This document shows positions 44,681-56,132 of a stretch of DNA of 64,000 nt, piece after piece (positions within the stretch are counted from its first letter, which is position 1; each line of letters starts with the position of its first letter). The translations under genes were made by a program, and so were the position numbers. The notes beneath the pieces are model-generated. The model was not told the origin of the DNA. It ran no database searches and worked only from the letters and a program-made list of their open reading frames with translations. Source of the stretch: Nansenia antarctica (Eukaryota > Chordata > Actinopteri > Argentiniformes > Microstomatidae); the NCBI GenBank assembly GCA_963989245.1, contig OZ022339.1:12735022-12799021 (forward strand), written 5' to 3'.

Positions 44681-46200
44681 TTAGTAGCTGGCCATGGTGC
44701 TGGTGAGCCAGTCGTTGAAGATGCAGACCTAGAAGTGGGAAAAGGGAGACATTAGTGGTCAAACCAAGTAGGAAATAATGTGATAGCGACTTTATTCCAA
44801 AAAATCCCAAGATGAAATCTCTTTCCAGTCTCACCTTGGCGTAGACACCGGGGTTACCAGCCTCGGCACAGCCGTAGCCCCAGGACACAACACCCTGCAG
44901 CTCACCGTTGCACACCACGGGGCCACCGGAGTCACCCTGAGAGAGAGAGAGATGATGTAGTAAGAGTGAAGTATTTAGTTCAGATAAAGATGAAGTAGTT
45001 ATTCAATATCAACATCTAAACAATTGACAACTGAAGTGCATGTAGTGAAGGATCATAGACTTCATATAAAGTCTTCTCTGTTGTCAAGTGCGTACCTGGC
45101 AAGAGTCCTTGCCTCCCTCCAGGTATCCAGCGCAGAACATGGCGTCGGTGATCATGCCGGGGTAGGCAATGTCACAGGCGTTGAAGGACAGGGTGGGGAT
45201 TTCCAGGCACATCAGCTGGTCACCGCTGACTATTAACAGAGAGAAAGGATGGATTGAGAGAGGGGGAAGAAGGAAGACAGAGAGAAACGGTTAGATATAT
45301 TGACATTGTGTTTGTAAAGGTAATCTGACCTTCCCTGTCATGTCTATACACACTCATTCATCATGAAGATGATCTACTGCCACATTTAACCTTTGCCCCT
45401 TGTGCTGTACTCACCGGAGCTCATGGTGTTGCCCCAGCCAGCGACTGTGCACATGGTGCCAGTGGCGGCACAGCTGGTGGGCAGAGCCACGGTCTGCACG
45501 TTGCTGTTGAGGGTGGCGGGCTTGCTCAGCTTGATCAGCATGATGTCGTTGTTGATGTTGTAGGAGCTGTACTGGGGGTGACGGATCACTTTAGAGGAAG
45601 TGATGAACTGCTCGGTACCCTCTGTCACTGTGATGTCGTGCTCGCCAAGACGAACCTGCACACGGCTGAAAGAGATAGAAAGAGTCAAAGTAAGAGCAGA
45701 GTCAATTGTCTCATGATTTTGTGTGTAACATTAACTTCTGTCCCCTGGTCAGGCTTGATACTTGTCTGTTATTTGTTGAGAACAAATTATTTGTAGCCTA
45801 CAGTACAGTACTTACGACTTGTAGCAGTGAGCAGCAGACACAACCCAGTCCTCACTGATCAGGGAGCCTCCACAGAAGTGGTACCCAGAGTTCAGGGACA
45901 CCGTGTGGGGCTGGGAGTGGGCCTCGCACTCATACCCTCCGACGATCTTGTCTTCCTCCGCAACTGAAAACAGAGGAAAGGCAGACCTTAGCTTATATCT
46001 TCATGGCTAGTCCCTTTGAAGTGGGACAATTTCAATTCTGCCACAATCTTCTTAAGTTAAAGTATTCTTTGCTCTCATATGATATAAATATTACTGTATT
46101 GTCAATAATATAACAAGGTGAAAGTCTTCCCTTTTTTCCAATGGCAATATTCATACTCACAAGCGGCTCCGATGAGCAGAACAAAGACCAGAGAAATCAT
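44681..46200 (-). CDS. Trypsin, complete five-exon gene
   Basis: Secreted digestive serine protease cleaving after Lys/Arg. Exons on the minus strand: 46161-46200, 45816-45963, 45415-45665, 45096-45229 and 44835-44936, with a final coding exon 44681-44728; all junctions GT-AG with agreeing phases. A signal peptide (MISLVFVLLIGAA) and a short activation peptide ending EEDK precede IVGGY. The catalytic residues are His in SAAHC, Asp in NNDIMLIKL and Ser in GDSGGP. Asp in GKDSCQ sets trypsin specificity. The conserved GWGNTMSS, six disulfide-type cysteine pairs and C-terminal helix ending MASY are present. Length is about 245 residues, normal for the family. For the 45229 exon the acceptor TTAATAG keeps the frame, whereas a nearer CAG would not. 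No defect was seen. Expression in exocrine pancreas is expected from the family. Confidence 0.96.
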
Positions 46201-46246
46201 GGTTGCTGTGTGATCCTGTCGATGAGAGGTGTTCACCTGCACCCTG

Positions 46247-46254
46247 CTATATAT
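46247..46254 (-). promoter_or_regulatory. TATA box of trypsin
   Basis: GATATATAG on the minus strand 47-55 bases upstream of the start codon. It implies a very short 5'UTR of about 20 bases, as usual for pancreatic protease genes. Confidence 0.75.
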
Positions 46255-46418
46255 CCACAATCGTGAGAGCCGCCCCGTTCTTTGGGACTATTTCATTGGT
46301 CAAGAGTTAGCCATTGGGAAGCAAATGGTGGACCGCCAAGGTCAAGAGAATCTCGAAGTGAACATTTACTTTTCCATTGAAATCAATGTAATTTTTTCTT
46401 GATCCCAACCAGTACATA

Positions 46419-46798
46419 CAGGTGCAACTCAAAAAAATTGAATATTGTGCAAAAGTTCATTCATTTCAGTAATTCAACTTAAAGGGTTAAACTTAAATAT
46501 TATATAGACTCATTGCATTGTACATATGCATGATTATACTTTTCAGAGGGCTGACATTTCTGTATTTAAAATCCTTTTCTTATTGATTTCATGTAATATT
46601 AAACATTTCTGAGATATTTAATTTGGGGTTTTCATAAGCTGTAAGTCATAATCATCAAATGTATAACAAATAAAGGCTTTAAATATCTAGCTTTGCATGT
46701 AATGAGTCTATATAATATCTAACTTTAACCCTCTAAGTTGAATTACTGAAATAAATGAACTTTTGCACGATATTATATATTTTTTTTAGTTACACCTG
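46419..46798. mobile_element. 380-base Tc1/mariner-type MITE
   Basis: Long inverted ends (CAGGTGCAACTCAAAAAAAT left; matching TTTTTTTTAGTTACACCTG right, with AAGTTCATTCATTTCAGTAA arms inside) are flanked by TA on each side. It sits 220 bases upstream of the trypsin promoter. Confidence 0.92.
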
Positions 46799-47089
46799 TA
46801 TTTGATCATCATTCCAGCTCTTCTGATGGTGTAAGAAATATAGAAATAATTATGTAATCATAAGGAAATGTTGTAGGCTACTGTAGTAAGCATTTGATTG
46901 AATATATTAATGGTTAGTACATGTTACATACTTTACTGCACATGTGCTCTTTGCTATTTCTTTATTAAATGCAACTCACTGTTCAATTTTGATTAGCTGT
47001 TTGTAGATAGTGTGGGCATAATCAATTTACTGTTACCACCTAATATGTAACAGGTAGATGGTATATACTGTAAAAGTTATGTTAAATGA

Positions 47090-47262
47090 AAGTGGTCAAA
47101 TTTAATACAGATATTTCCCTTAATATAATGAATGTAATCCTAATTTAAATGATACGCTCAACTCTACAGAATGTAGAAGTATATGCATTAAATGGGTCAT
47201 TATGATGCTTGTTAATGGGTTTAAAGTGGTCAAATTTAATACAAATATTTCCCTTAATATTT
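47090..47262. repeat. Third, partial copy of the 0.75-kb repeat
   Basis: GGTCAAATTTAATAC and GATACGCTCAACTCTACAGA blocks match 43730-43850, with the GGTCAAATTTAATAC block itself present twice. Confidence 0.8.
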
Positions 47263-47576
47263 GACAATGCTATCTTTTCTAGTTTTCTCTTGTTCATACC
47301 ATACATTTCAGGTAGGCTGGTACTCTCTGGACATCTTCAGAGTGTATGCTCATTTAACATGACTGTGACACAGCTGTGCCTTTCCCACACATGAGGTTTT
47401 CTTGTACTCAGTCAGGGTACCTTTATGTGTAATGCTCTCACAGACATAATTTATTCAATGTATGTGGCTTAAACCTTCACCATAATTTCACACTATGAGT
47501 TTTTCCTTAATCCATACACTGTATGCAGTTTGTACAGAACACTCAAAACTATGTCATTTATATAATTCTGGATTTA

Positions 47577-47692
47577 GGGCCAGTTTCCTGGACACAGATT
47601 AAGCCAAATCCTGACTAAATACAATAGAAAATCTAAATTGAAGATGCATTTTAGTCAAGGATTAGTCTTAATCTGTGTCATTGAAACCAGAC
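47577..47692. mobile_element. Small foldback MITE
   Basis: GGGCCAGTTTCCTGGACACA and AATCTGTGTCATTGAAACCA form opposed ends around inverted TAAGCC/TAGTCTTAA blocks. It is related in layout to the element at 53318-53570. Confidence 0.7.
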
Positions 47693-48129
47693 ATGGACTC
47701 AGAGGGAAGGAGACAGCAGGTAAGGAGGACGGAAAGCCAGTTGAATTAGCACATGCTTATCCTATGTATTAACACTGTAATAACTGTAGAAATAACATTC
47801 TATTAACTTAAAATTAACCTGTGCACATTTTAGAATAAAAAAACTGACGTTGTATTAATGTTGATGTTTGCTTGTATCCTTGTATCTACAACAGTAAAAT
47901 ACATGTTCCCAAATCTGGTTAACGCATTCAGGCCCTGAACACAGCAAAGACCTAGGTTCTAGGCCCTGGACAATCTAGACAATTTGATGGCAGCTACTAG
48001 ATTGTAATCAAGTGCAATACTGAAACACAACTGTGAACATTTCAAACCTGCAAACTGCGACACTTTAAATGAATGTGCAATAACACTATGTGCAATATGA
48101 CAACCCTTGTGTACATAAGGTTCAGAATA

Positions 48130-48366
48130 GGAAATGTTAGGATATTTATAGCATAGCATAGAGTACAGCACAGTGTTTTATTTGTATAGTATAGTATAGT
48201 GGATAGTGTACATAGCCTTTATTTATGTAAACCAGCTCTTTTCCCCTCTTGTTTTTAGTATTTTTTTCCTAGCACCAGGGGAGCCCCCCCTCCTAAATTT
48301 CGTTGTATGGTACCTGTACTGTATTAATGACAATAAAGACCATTCATTCATTCATTCATTCATTCA
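48130..48366 (+). mobile_element. LINE 3' end with (ATTC)n tail
   Basis: It ends AATTTCGTTGTATGGTACCT, then TGACAATAAAGACC and five to six ATTC units. This is a common fish LINE 3'UTR. The upstream border is unclear. Confidence 0.68.
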
Positions 48367-49435
48367 ACTGATTTTTAGACGATTATGTCAACAATTGATT
48401 CCATACGTTAGTGTAAGTGGATTTGTGTGATTTACGTAAGAAGGTAATCCTCATTACTCTCGAATTACGTGGCGATTACACAGTATTAGGCAATCATAGC
48501 CTACTGTGGTTATGGTAAATGATAGTTGTTTGTTTGAGTTAAATATAGGTTGTGTGACGGTAAATGATAAGTGGTTAGTGTGGTGTTATGCAGTGTGCGA
48601 ATTAAATCACGGTGTGCGGGGGAGCCCAGGGATTAAAGCAAAAAAAAAAAAAGAATCTCCTGACGGAAAAAAAAAAATTCTGGCCAAATCGGGGCCGGCT
48701 TTCCGTGCGCAAAGCGCGCGTGCGATTTTCCGTTCTACGTTCTAATGCTTTGACTTTTCTTTCGAAAAATGAATACATTTCCGCGTTGTCGAAAATCAAT
48801 GACACATCGCTAGTCAACTAACACGGCTTGTTTTATGAGCCTGCTAACAATGTAAAGTAGTGTTGTAGTTAACTAGGTAGCAGTCCAATCCATTACGTTG
48901 CAGTATTTTGGCTTGACTAGCAAGTTTGTGTTGTGATTCTCAACAACGTTGAAACGTAGTTTCACCTTTTTCCATATTTTTAAATAATAAATGTGTGGAC
49001 TGACGATGTAGCGCAGCCTAACTTAATCAAATAATTATTTAACATAGTTTTATTGTGATAATTATTCCCCCCTCCTCCCAGACTTACAAGGTCACATTAT
49101 TATTGGATTGGTTGTTTGCGTGCCGGGTGAAGTTAGCTAAACATTTAACCTGCTAGCAAGAGAAACATCATGTCACTCTCCAAAGGTCTAAAGAGGAAAG
49201 TTGACGGTGGAAACAGGGCATTTAGGAATGGACAGTGAACTATGCGTTCATCCTACCTGGTTTCATCAATGCAAAGCCGTTGTGAGACTCACATTTTCCG
49301 AGCTCACAATGAATGTTCCCTTCCACCTATACATGCGAGTCGTCCTTTTCGTCAATGAATGTGATAAAGACGGACTAGAGGAATCGATTGGTGCATAAAA
49401 ACCTTGAGAACTGCCGGATTAAAGTGACGTCCATA

Positions 49436-50716
49436 ATAATAATAAATAATAATAATAATACATTAGACTTATAGCCAGGCGCGGATCTATGGGTGGGCCT
49501 GGGTGGGCCAGCTGGCCCACCCAGTCAGATTCATAAAAATACATTTTTTTTATAATAAAATATTTTAAAAGTTAAATTTTCACTAACTAACTGTAATGTG
49601 AATAGTTTTGTCTTGGAAATGATTAAAAGTATGTATTAATACTAATAATATTCAACTTCCTCTCTTACGTTTACATTGCTTCCTCTTTTACGTTTACTCT
49701 GATTGTTCAGTTGACCTTGACCAGTTGTTCAGTGTGCGCGCTACGATGGCTAAACAGCTAATATTGTCCCGCTTTCTTAAAAAGCCACGTCTGGAAGTCA
49801 GTGAAAATAATGAAAGTTTGGACCAGGCCTTGTCTAGAAATCTTATTTATTCACAATAACAGATGATGACGCCACACGCCGACGTGCGGAGAGTCCGAGA
49901 CAGCGCTGTAATAGTTCAGTGAAGTATATTTTTTATGAGACTTTCCAAGATTAAAACGAAGAGGGGGAACATTTGTGTGGAACAACATTGTGTATGCCTT
50001 CACTGGATATAATAATATAATACAATAGAAGCACACAACTTTACACAACAATATATGTGTATACACCAGTTTACGTAAATCCCCTAATAAGCAGCGTTAA
50101 GTTTTGTAATAAAATGATGGATCACCACAACTGGTCCGAGCCAGGTACATAACATGTATGATTCAACTTGAGCTTTCGGTTTGCACTGGACTGTCAACAC
50201 CCACAGTTAAAAGCTTGCAAATGATAATACAGGCATTTCTTATTACAATTTCTATACTTGGTCCTCCATAGTTGATGGTTATTGGTTAATTCATTGACTA
50301 TTGCGTGCGCTTGAATGCCTTGCGTGTGTGTATTATAATAACTTGTTTGGCTGTCCGTTGCATTCTCTGGGTAGACAGGTACTTTATTTATTTTCCGTTC
50401 GTTTCATGGTCTGCATAGTGATCTCCTCCAGTCCCTGCGAATATTTTGCGTGTGTGCGTGCGTGCGTGTGCGTGTGTGTGCGTGTGTGTGCATGCGTGTT
50501 GGTCGTACCCAAATGTTTTGAGCACCCACGGGCAGAAACATAAATCGACGCCTATGATCGCGAGCCCGGTTGTGTTCCATCCATCTGGCTGCTCATACAT
50601 AGGTCTAAAACGTGCGGTGATGAGTTTCACTCAGGCCTACCCAGATTTTTCCAGGCCTACCCATCAGCCACTTTCTGTATCCGCCACTGCTTATAGCGCT
50701 TTTCTAGACACTCAAA
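49436..50716 (-). mobile_element. L2-tail retroposon inside hAT A
   Basis: An (AAT)n tail and the tail motif CATTAGACTTATAG...CGCTTTTCTAGACACTCAAA are flanked by the 10-base duplication GACGTCCATA (49426-49435, 50717-50726). The sequence matches the L2 3' end at 34526-34570. It is itself split by hAT B. Confidence 0.9.
49476..50689 (+). mobile_element. hAT element B (innermost)
   Basis: The ends CAGGCGCGGATCTAT and GTATCCGCCACTG are imperfect inverted repeats, with CTTATAGC duplicated exactly on both sides (49468-49475, 50690-50697). The start of a transposase frame remains (MAKQLILSRFLKKPRLEVSE at 49746) but stops soon after. The interior contains a GT/GC microsatellite near 50447-50495. 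Confidence 0.93.
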
Positions 50717-51427
50717 GACGTCCATATCACCAGATAGCCAACAAATAGTGACCGATGGGAGATGCCAGTTTTCTCATTAAGTGAGATTTAATAGCCTAAT
50801 ATTATTTTTTCTATTTTTAATGAATGGCTCATTGTAATTAATATCCCTGGTAATGTAGCGTGTTTGCTCTGTCGTTTCAGGAGCATATAGGCTAAGCGGA
50901 TTCAGCTTTTTTTTTTTTTGGCGCCGATTTAGTTGTCAATGTTTTTCATAAAATTAAACTGCATTTGCTTTGTTACTGTTCACATGTGTGGTGCAGTCAC
51001 ATTCACATAGCCTATAAGTAAACATTAAGTTTGAATTATTTACTGAGCTGGCTTTTTAAACCACACACCGCATGTCGGCTATTTCAGCAGCACGCACCAT
51101 GTCCACCTACTTATCACTATGAGGGGTTCAACGTCAGTGCACCCCGCTCTGTTACCTTCGCATAGTTGTAGCCAATAAAGGCCTATATGTAGGCTATATA
51201 GGCTATTATATAACATTTATATACCTAATACCAACATCAAAATAGATTGTATGCCTCTACAAATCATATTACACCAGGTAAAATCCGTCACAACTTGGAA
51301 TAAATCCATCGCAATTTGGAATATTTTAGAGCTCCCCCAACATTTCACAAACCATGTTTCCAGGGGAGCTCATGTCACCACTAGGGGAGCTATAGCTCCC
51401 CGAGCTCCCCCTTATTTCGCACCCTGG

Positions 51428-51618
51428 TGTTATGTATTAACAACATTAAGACTTCAGTTCCCAGCATGCACCAGCAGAGTTACGCATGCGCAGTCGTGTA
51501 TGTATATACTTGAAGACGGTTTACTGTTGTCGCTTACCGGCACGTTGATATGGTTAATTAAACAGAAGACTTAAAACCCTCGCCTGGTTTGTTATACAAT
51601 ACAACTACGAACATAACA
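51428..51618 (+). repeat. gypsy-type LTR
   Basis: 191 bases from TGTTATGT to ACATAACA, a perfect inverted terminal 8-mer. CGGTGTCAGGAGCGG, a common first sequence after fish gypsy LTRs, follows directly. The first 7 bases also form the target duplication of hAT A. No second LTR was found in the window. Confidence 0.8.
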
Positions 51619-52334
51619 CGGTGTCAGGAGCGGTCGTTGGCAAGGACAAAGACAGGACAAAGTGGAAAACTACTCTGCAATTTGACACGAAAGAGTGATA
51701 GAGTGAATGAAAACGGAGAAAACCCGTTAAACATGAGAGGGAGCCAGAGAGCCTACACATGGCGTGAGTAGCGGGAAGCTAAAAGAAATGTAACGATTAT
51801 GCTAGCAGCTTAGTTCAATGTAACGATATGCTAGCAGCTAGCTAGTTCAAGGGATGTCTGCTGATAGTGCCAGTGATAGTGAAACCAGAGTATCCGTGGT
51901 GTCTTGAAAAGTATTAAAAGTTGATAAATCAATTTTGGGAAAATCAAGACCCTTAATAAGTATTAAAAAGTCACGATTCGATTCGAATCACGATTTTATG
52001 AGGTCTTGAATTTTGTAGGTATTTTTCTGAATTAGACTCTGTCCAAAGAGTTTGAGTCCTAAAAACTTTTAGTAAAAGTTCGTGAATTTATTAGTTTTAT
52101 TCAAAAAACAAAGATGAACCGGACATTCTGTTGTATGATAGTGGTCTAGTCTATTGCAAACTAAAGCTGTTAAGTTAAATGTGTCACTGATGTAAACGGT
52201 TACAGCTCCAAGTGGCGGTGAGGTCTGGAAACATATTGACAAGGTCTTTAAAAAGTCTTAGAAAGGTATTGAAATTAACCTCAAGATTCCTGTATATACC
52301 CTGAGTAGGTAACATAGACACGGCTGTTCTAGTG

Positions 52335-52412
52335 TCAACTGTCACTTAGATCCAACTGTCACTTAGATCCAACTGTCACTGAGATCCAACTGTCACTTAG
52401 ATCCAACTGTCA
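52335..52412. repeat. 17-base minisatellite
   Basis: Four to five copies of AACTGTCACTTAGATCC. Confidence 0.93.
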
Positions 52413-52525
52413 CTTTCAAATTAACCTCAAGATTCCTGTATATACCCTGGAAACGGAGGAACAGTTAACACAAGCAGATGATAATATTGTTCCTGGAGAC
52501 AACCAAGTTATTGAAGTAGTAGAAA

Positions 52526-52800
52526 TCCCTGTTTTATTTTATTTTTATTTAACCTTTATTTATACAGGTAAAAAACACATTGAGCCCCAAGGGCTCATTT
52601 TCAAGTGTGACCTGTTCACAGGCATACAACAACAACATCCACCACAAACAAATACAATACAACACCTGGCCTACATAGTCTAAAACTAAACTAAAACTAC
52701 ATAGTCTAAAACTAAACTAAAACTACATAGTCTAAAACTAAACTAAAACTACATAGTCTAAAACTAAAACTAGTCTAAAACAGTCTAAGATAATCTAAAA
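52526..52800. repeat. Retroposon tail and 26-base array
   Basis: TTTAACCTTTATTTATACAG starts a minus-orientation LINE-type tail. After it a unit with TAGTCTAAAACTAAACTAAA recurs about four times. Confidence 0.75.
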
Positions 52801-52847
52801 CTTTCCGTCAGTATAGTCTAAAACTACTACCTCAACCTGTCGTCATG

Positions 52848-53008
52848 GATAAGCTTACTCCACCTGTATGCAGTTGACTGGTAATATTGCTGATAACTGG
52901 AAACGTTTCAAGCAGAGATTCAACACATATTTAGCTGCAAGTGGAGCTGGGGGTAATGATGGAAAACTGAAAGCGTCCATTTTTCTACATGTTATTGCCC
53001 AGCAAGCA
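52848..53008 (+). pseudogene. gypsy Gag fragment
   Basis: After a start region (ATGGATAAGCTTACTCC, with one break) the frame reads QLTGNIADNWKRFKQRFNTY and GKLKASIFLHVI. This is the N-terminal Gag block widespread in fish and invertebrate gypsy elements. It is cut off at 53008 by a foldback element. Confidence 0.75.
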
Positions 53009-53010
53009 CA

Positions 53011-53274
53011 AAGACGTTATAAAGACGTCTTTCAGAGACGTCCAGGACTAGGCCAGATCACATGTCGTTTAGGGGATTTTTTTGACGTCTTTTCAGGACG
53101 TCAGTTCAACGACTTTTTGGTGACCTAAAACAGCTGGTTGTATTCTGGTCACCAAAAAGTCGTTTAAATTACGTCCTGGAAAGACGTAAAAAAAAAATCC
53201 CCTAAACGACATGATCTGGCCTAGTTCTGGACGTCTCTGAAAGGCGTCAACACAACGTCTTTAGAACGTCTTTT
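53011..53274. mobile_element. Foldback element with GACGTC arms
   Basis: The arms (AGACGTCTTTCAGAGACGTC ... CGACTTTTTGGTGACC) pair with GGTCACCAAAAAGTCG ... GACGTCTCTGAAAGGCGTC across a 21-base loop. It is almost a full-length hairpin and has no coding capacity. Confidence 0.85.
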
Positions 53275-53283
53275 TGGCTTGTT

Positions 53284-54211
53284 AATGGGTTTAAAGGGGT
53301 CAAATTTAATACATTTAAGCCGGTTTCACAGACAAGGCTTAAGCCTAGTCCTGGACTAAATCACACTTTCAGGGCCAGTTTCACAGACAAGGCTTAAGCC
53401 TAATCCTGGACTAAAAAGCATCTTCAATGGAGATTTTACATTGAAAGTGTGATTTAGTTCAGGACTAGGCTTAAGCCTTGTCTGTGAAACCGGCCCTCAA
53501 TGTAAAATCTCCATTGAAGATGCTTTTTAGTCCAGGACTAGGCTTAAGCCTTGTCTCTGAAACCGGCCCACAGTATATTTCCCTCAAATAATATATTCAG
53601 TTATATGTGTATACATGGATTTTGTTTTGCATAGAAAGCAGTCATAGAGTCTGGACATAGAGTCAACAATTCTAGATGTTGGTTAATTTACTTAGCTCAA
53701 AGTTATTATTAACATAGGTGACTGCTTAGGACGCCTGTAAGCATTCTCTAGATAATGAGAGAGACTATATTCAATGGTGTTGTGTATGTTAAATAAAATG
53801 CCAGAGGTGTGCCAAAATGACTCATTAAATTGAACATTCCTCTATATTGTCAAAATTAGTCACCTGCCATACATACAGTATACATAACAAGTCATACAAA
53901 TGTATGTCACCCATTCCTATCATGTTTGTAATGTATTAGTTACGTCTTGAACACGTCTTGTGTAGTTTAACTGTCAAAACACCACATACAGTAGTATTAC
54001 CTCAGTGGTAAAACCCCCAAAATGTACCTCTTAATATTTAATATTTCACCCCTTTGTTAACATGAATAACTACTGTTATAAAGCATTTGTTAGTGCCTTA
54101 ACGAAGCATGAACAAGGCATTATTAATGCATGAGTTACTATGGCATTAATCCATGTGTATCATATTGTAAAGTATTACCATGTAAAATGTTACCAATACA
54201 ACATTCATTTA
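53284..54211. repeat. ~0.75-kb repeat, copy 2
   Basis: Same sequence as 43810-44480, interrupted at 53318-53570 by a foldback MITE that copy 1 lacks. Copy 1 therefore shows the empty site. Confidence 0.92.
53318..53570. mobile_element. Foldback MITE, GCCGGTTTCACAGAC ends
   Basis: Four alternating-orientation copies of an ACAAGGCTTAAGCCTAGTCC block form a nearly complete palindrome ending GAAACCGGCCC. Confidence 0.92.
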
Positions 54212-54245
54212 GTGTTGTGTTAGTCATGTGTCTGTGTAGTTATAG

Positions 54246-55359
54246 CAGTGGTGTGCCGTCAGGGCCAGCAAGGCCTTCTCTGCTGGCCTAAACATCATCA
54301 GAATATACATTTTATTTTAATATATTTTTTCCACAAATATGTATTAATGATTCCCCATAGTCTATTCTCTTCATTTCATAGCTTTCCTCTTGGTTGCGCT
54401 GCTTCCAGTCTCCGATTGAGATTTGGAGGGCTGGCCTTTATGTTAGAGCTTTTATCCAATCAAAATGTGTTGCTAGGGGGCTCCAAAATCTGCCTGCCTG
54501 CACGTTAAGCGGTGCCGCCGATTCGACCTGTAACTTAACGTTGGAACGAGAAAACCTGTGGCGTTCCTAGTAAACCTACGTAGATGCGAGCAAAAGCAAC
54601 AACGGAGCCTGCTGGAAGGCTCAATGATGTCAGCACCCAGCACGTCTTTTGATTGGATACGCACTATTGATACGCACTATTGATACGCACTATTGATATT
54701 CACTATTGAGATGCGTATATGCCGGTAGATGTGAAACTTTCGAAAGTGCGCAGGGAAACGGAGCATCACAACGAAAGCTTTCGTTGACTGATCGATAATA
54801 CTGATCGATTGTGTCCTGTTTTTGGGTAAACAATAACTATCATTTAGGGGACACGATGAAAGCACCGAGTCCACAAACAGAGGAAACTACGTTGAGCTTA
54901 TTTCTTTTCTGGCTGAAAACAACCCAGTTTTACATTACCACCTGTCCACAAACAAAGTGTTTACTGGGACGTCAGGCAAAATACAAAACGACCTGATTTT
55001 TGCTATTGCTTAAGTGATGGGAGAAGAGATCAAAATGGAGATTAAAAAGGCACCCTTTGTCGCTATTATGGTGGACGAGACGACAGACGTGGGTAATGTA
55101 GCGATCTTAAAGATGTTAGTTTAACACTCTTCATTGTAAATGCGGATTTATTGATTAAAAATGCTTCGGAAATATTAATATAACTCTGTTGTACTTGTCT
55201 GACTATGTTAAGGTGATGTAACGCCCGGTTATACTGTGTTTCTGTCTAGTTTCTAGAGCCATGGCGTCATAACGATGGTATTAAGAGGTAGAATAATTCA
55301 GGTAGGAATGTGTCGGACATCACTGAAGGCCTAGGTGTGAAATGCACCGCCCGCCACTG
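54246..55359 (+). mobile_element. hAT element D
   Basis: The ends CAGTGGTGTGCCG and CGCCCGCCACTG are imperfect inverted repeats with AGTTATAG duplicated exactly on both sides (54238-54245, 55360-55367). Transposase remnants on the plus strand include LQNDLIFAIA, then GEEIKMEIKKAPFVAIMVDE and TTDV, the start of the hAT catalytic core. It is internally deleted. Confidence 0.93.
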
Positions 55360-55720
55360 AGTTATAGCACTCTAGCAGAGGGGTGAGAACTCTCTCTCTC
55401 TCTATTCTCTACCCTGAGGGGGAAACGAAACGACTGACTCCAGAATGGGAGGAGAATGAGGGAGGAGAGAAGAGGGCAAGAAAAGTTGTCTCCTGCAGTC
55501 TCTGCCTCATTTGGGTTTTTGGAAACGGACAGATCAGCGAGAGGAGCATAGCTAGCCTTGTAAAACCACAAAACAAAACTCACATTTCTGTTGAAGTGGG
55601 TTTGCTTGACAAGGCTAGGGCACAACAACAGGCCTTCTAGAACCATACCAGGACCACCGAGCAACAGACAGACAGACTGATCTACATCGACCCCTCACCC
55701 CTTCTCTCTCTCTGTCACAG

Positions 55721-56091
55721 CGCCTCTGAAGACGTCAGAGACCTTGTTCGAGGGGTTTGAGAAGATGGCGAAAAAGCAGAACAAGGAGCAGGTACCCCCA
55801 CCTGCCGAGCCTCAACACAAGAAACCCCCAGCGGGCAAACCCAAGAAACCAGCCCCTGCCACGACCACGCCCAGCTCCACTCAGCACAAGACCTTGGAGG
55901 ATGCCTTCAAAGCTGTGAGTATTGAAATACACCCTGTGTTGAAGGGGGGGACGAATCTTGGGCAGAAGTCAGATGTTGAATCACAAATCTCATATAAATA
56001 ACTTTATGTCTTTTTGTTTTTACTAATGTTTATTTTTTATTCCCTAATCGTATGTCTCCATCTCTCCACCTTCCCCACACTATTTTCCTCA

Positions 56092-56132
<41 letters not shown>

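Larger units (their letters stand above)
48591..51426. mobile_element. hAT element A (outer)
   Basis: The ends CAGTGTGCGAATTAA and the right-end TTATTTCGCACCCTG are inverted repeats, and GTGTTATG is duplicated exactly on both sides (48583-48590, 51427-51434). Only a stub of transposase remains (MSLSKGLKRKVDGGNRAFRN then stop, near 49170). It inserted into the first bases of the gypsy LTR that continues at 51428. Confidence 0.93.
51619..52847 (+). mobile_element. gypsy leader with later insertions
   Basis: Sequence between LTR and gag remnant. It contains a 17-base array at 52335-52412, a retroposon tail at 52526-52640 and a 26-base array at 52680-52790. No pol sequence is present. Confidence 0.55.

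Noticed and set aside
45096..45225. Nearer acceptor (GTCAG) for the fourth trypsin exon
   Set aside because: It breaks the reading frame with the preceding exon. TTAATAG four bases upstream restores it and gives family-like spacing.
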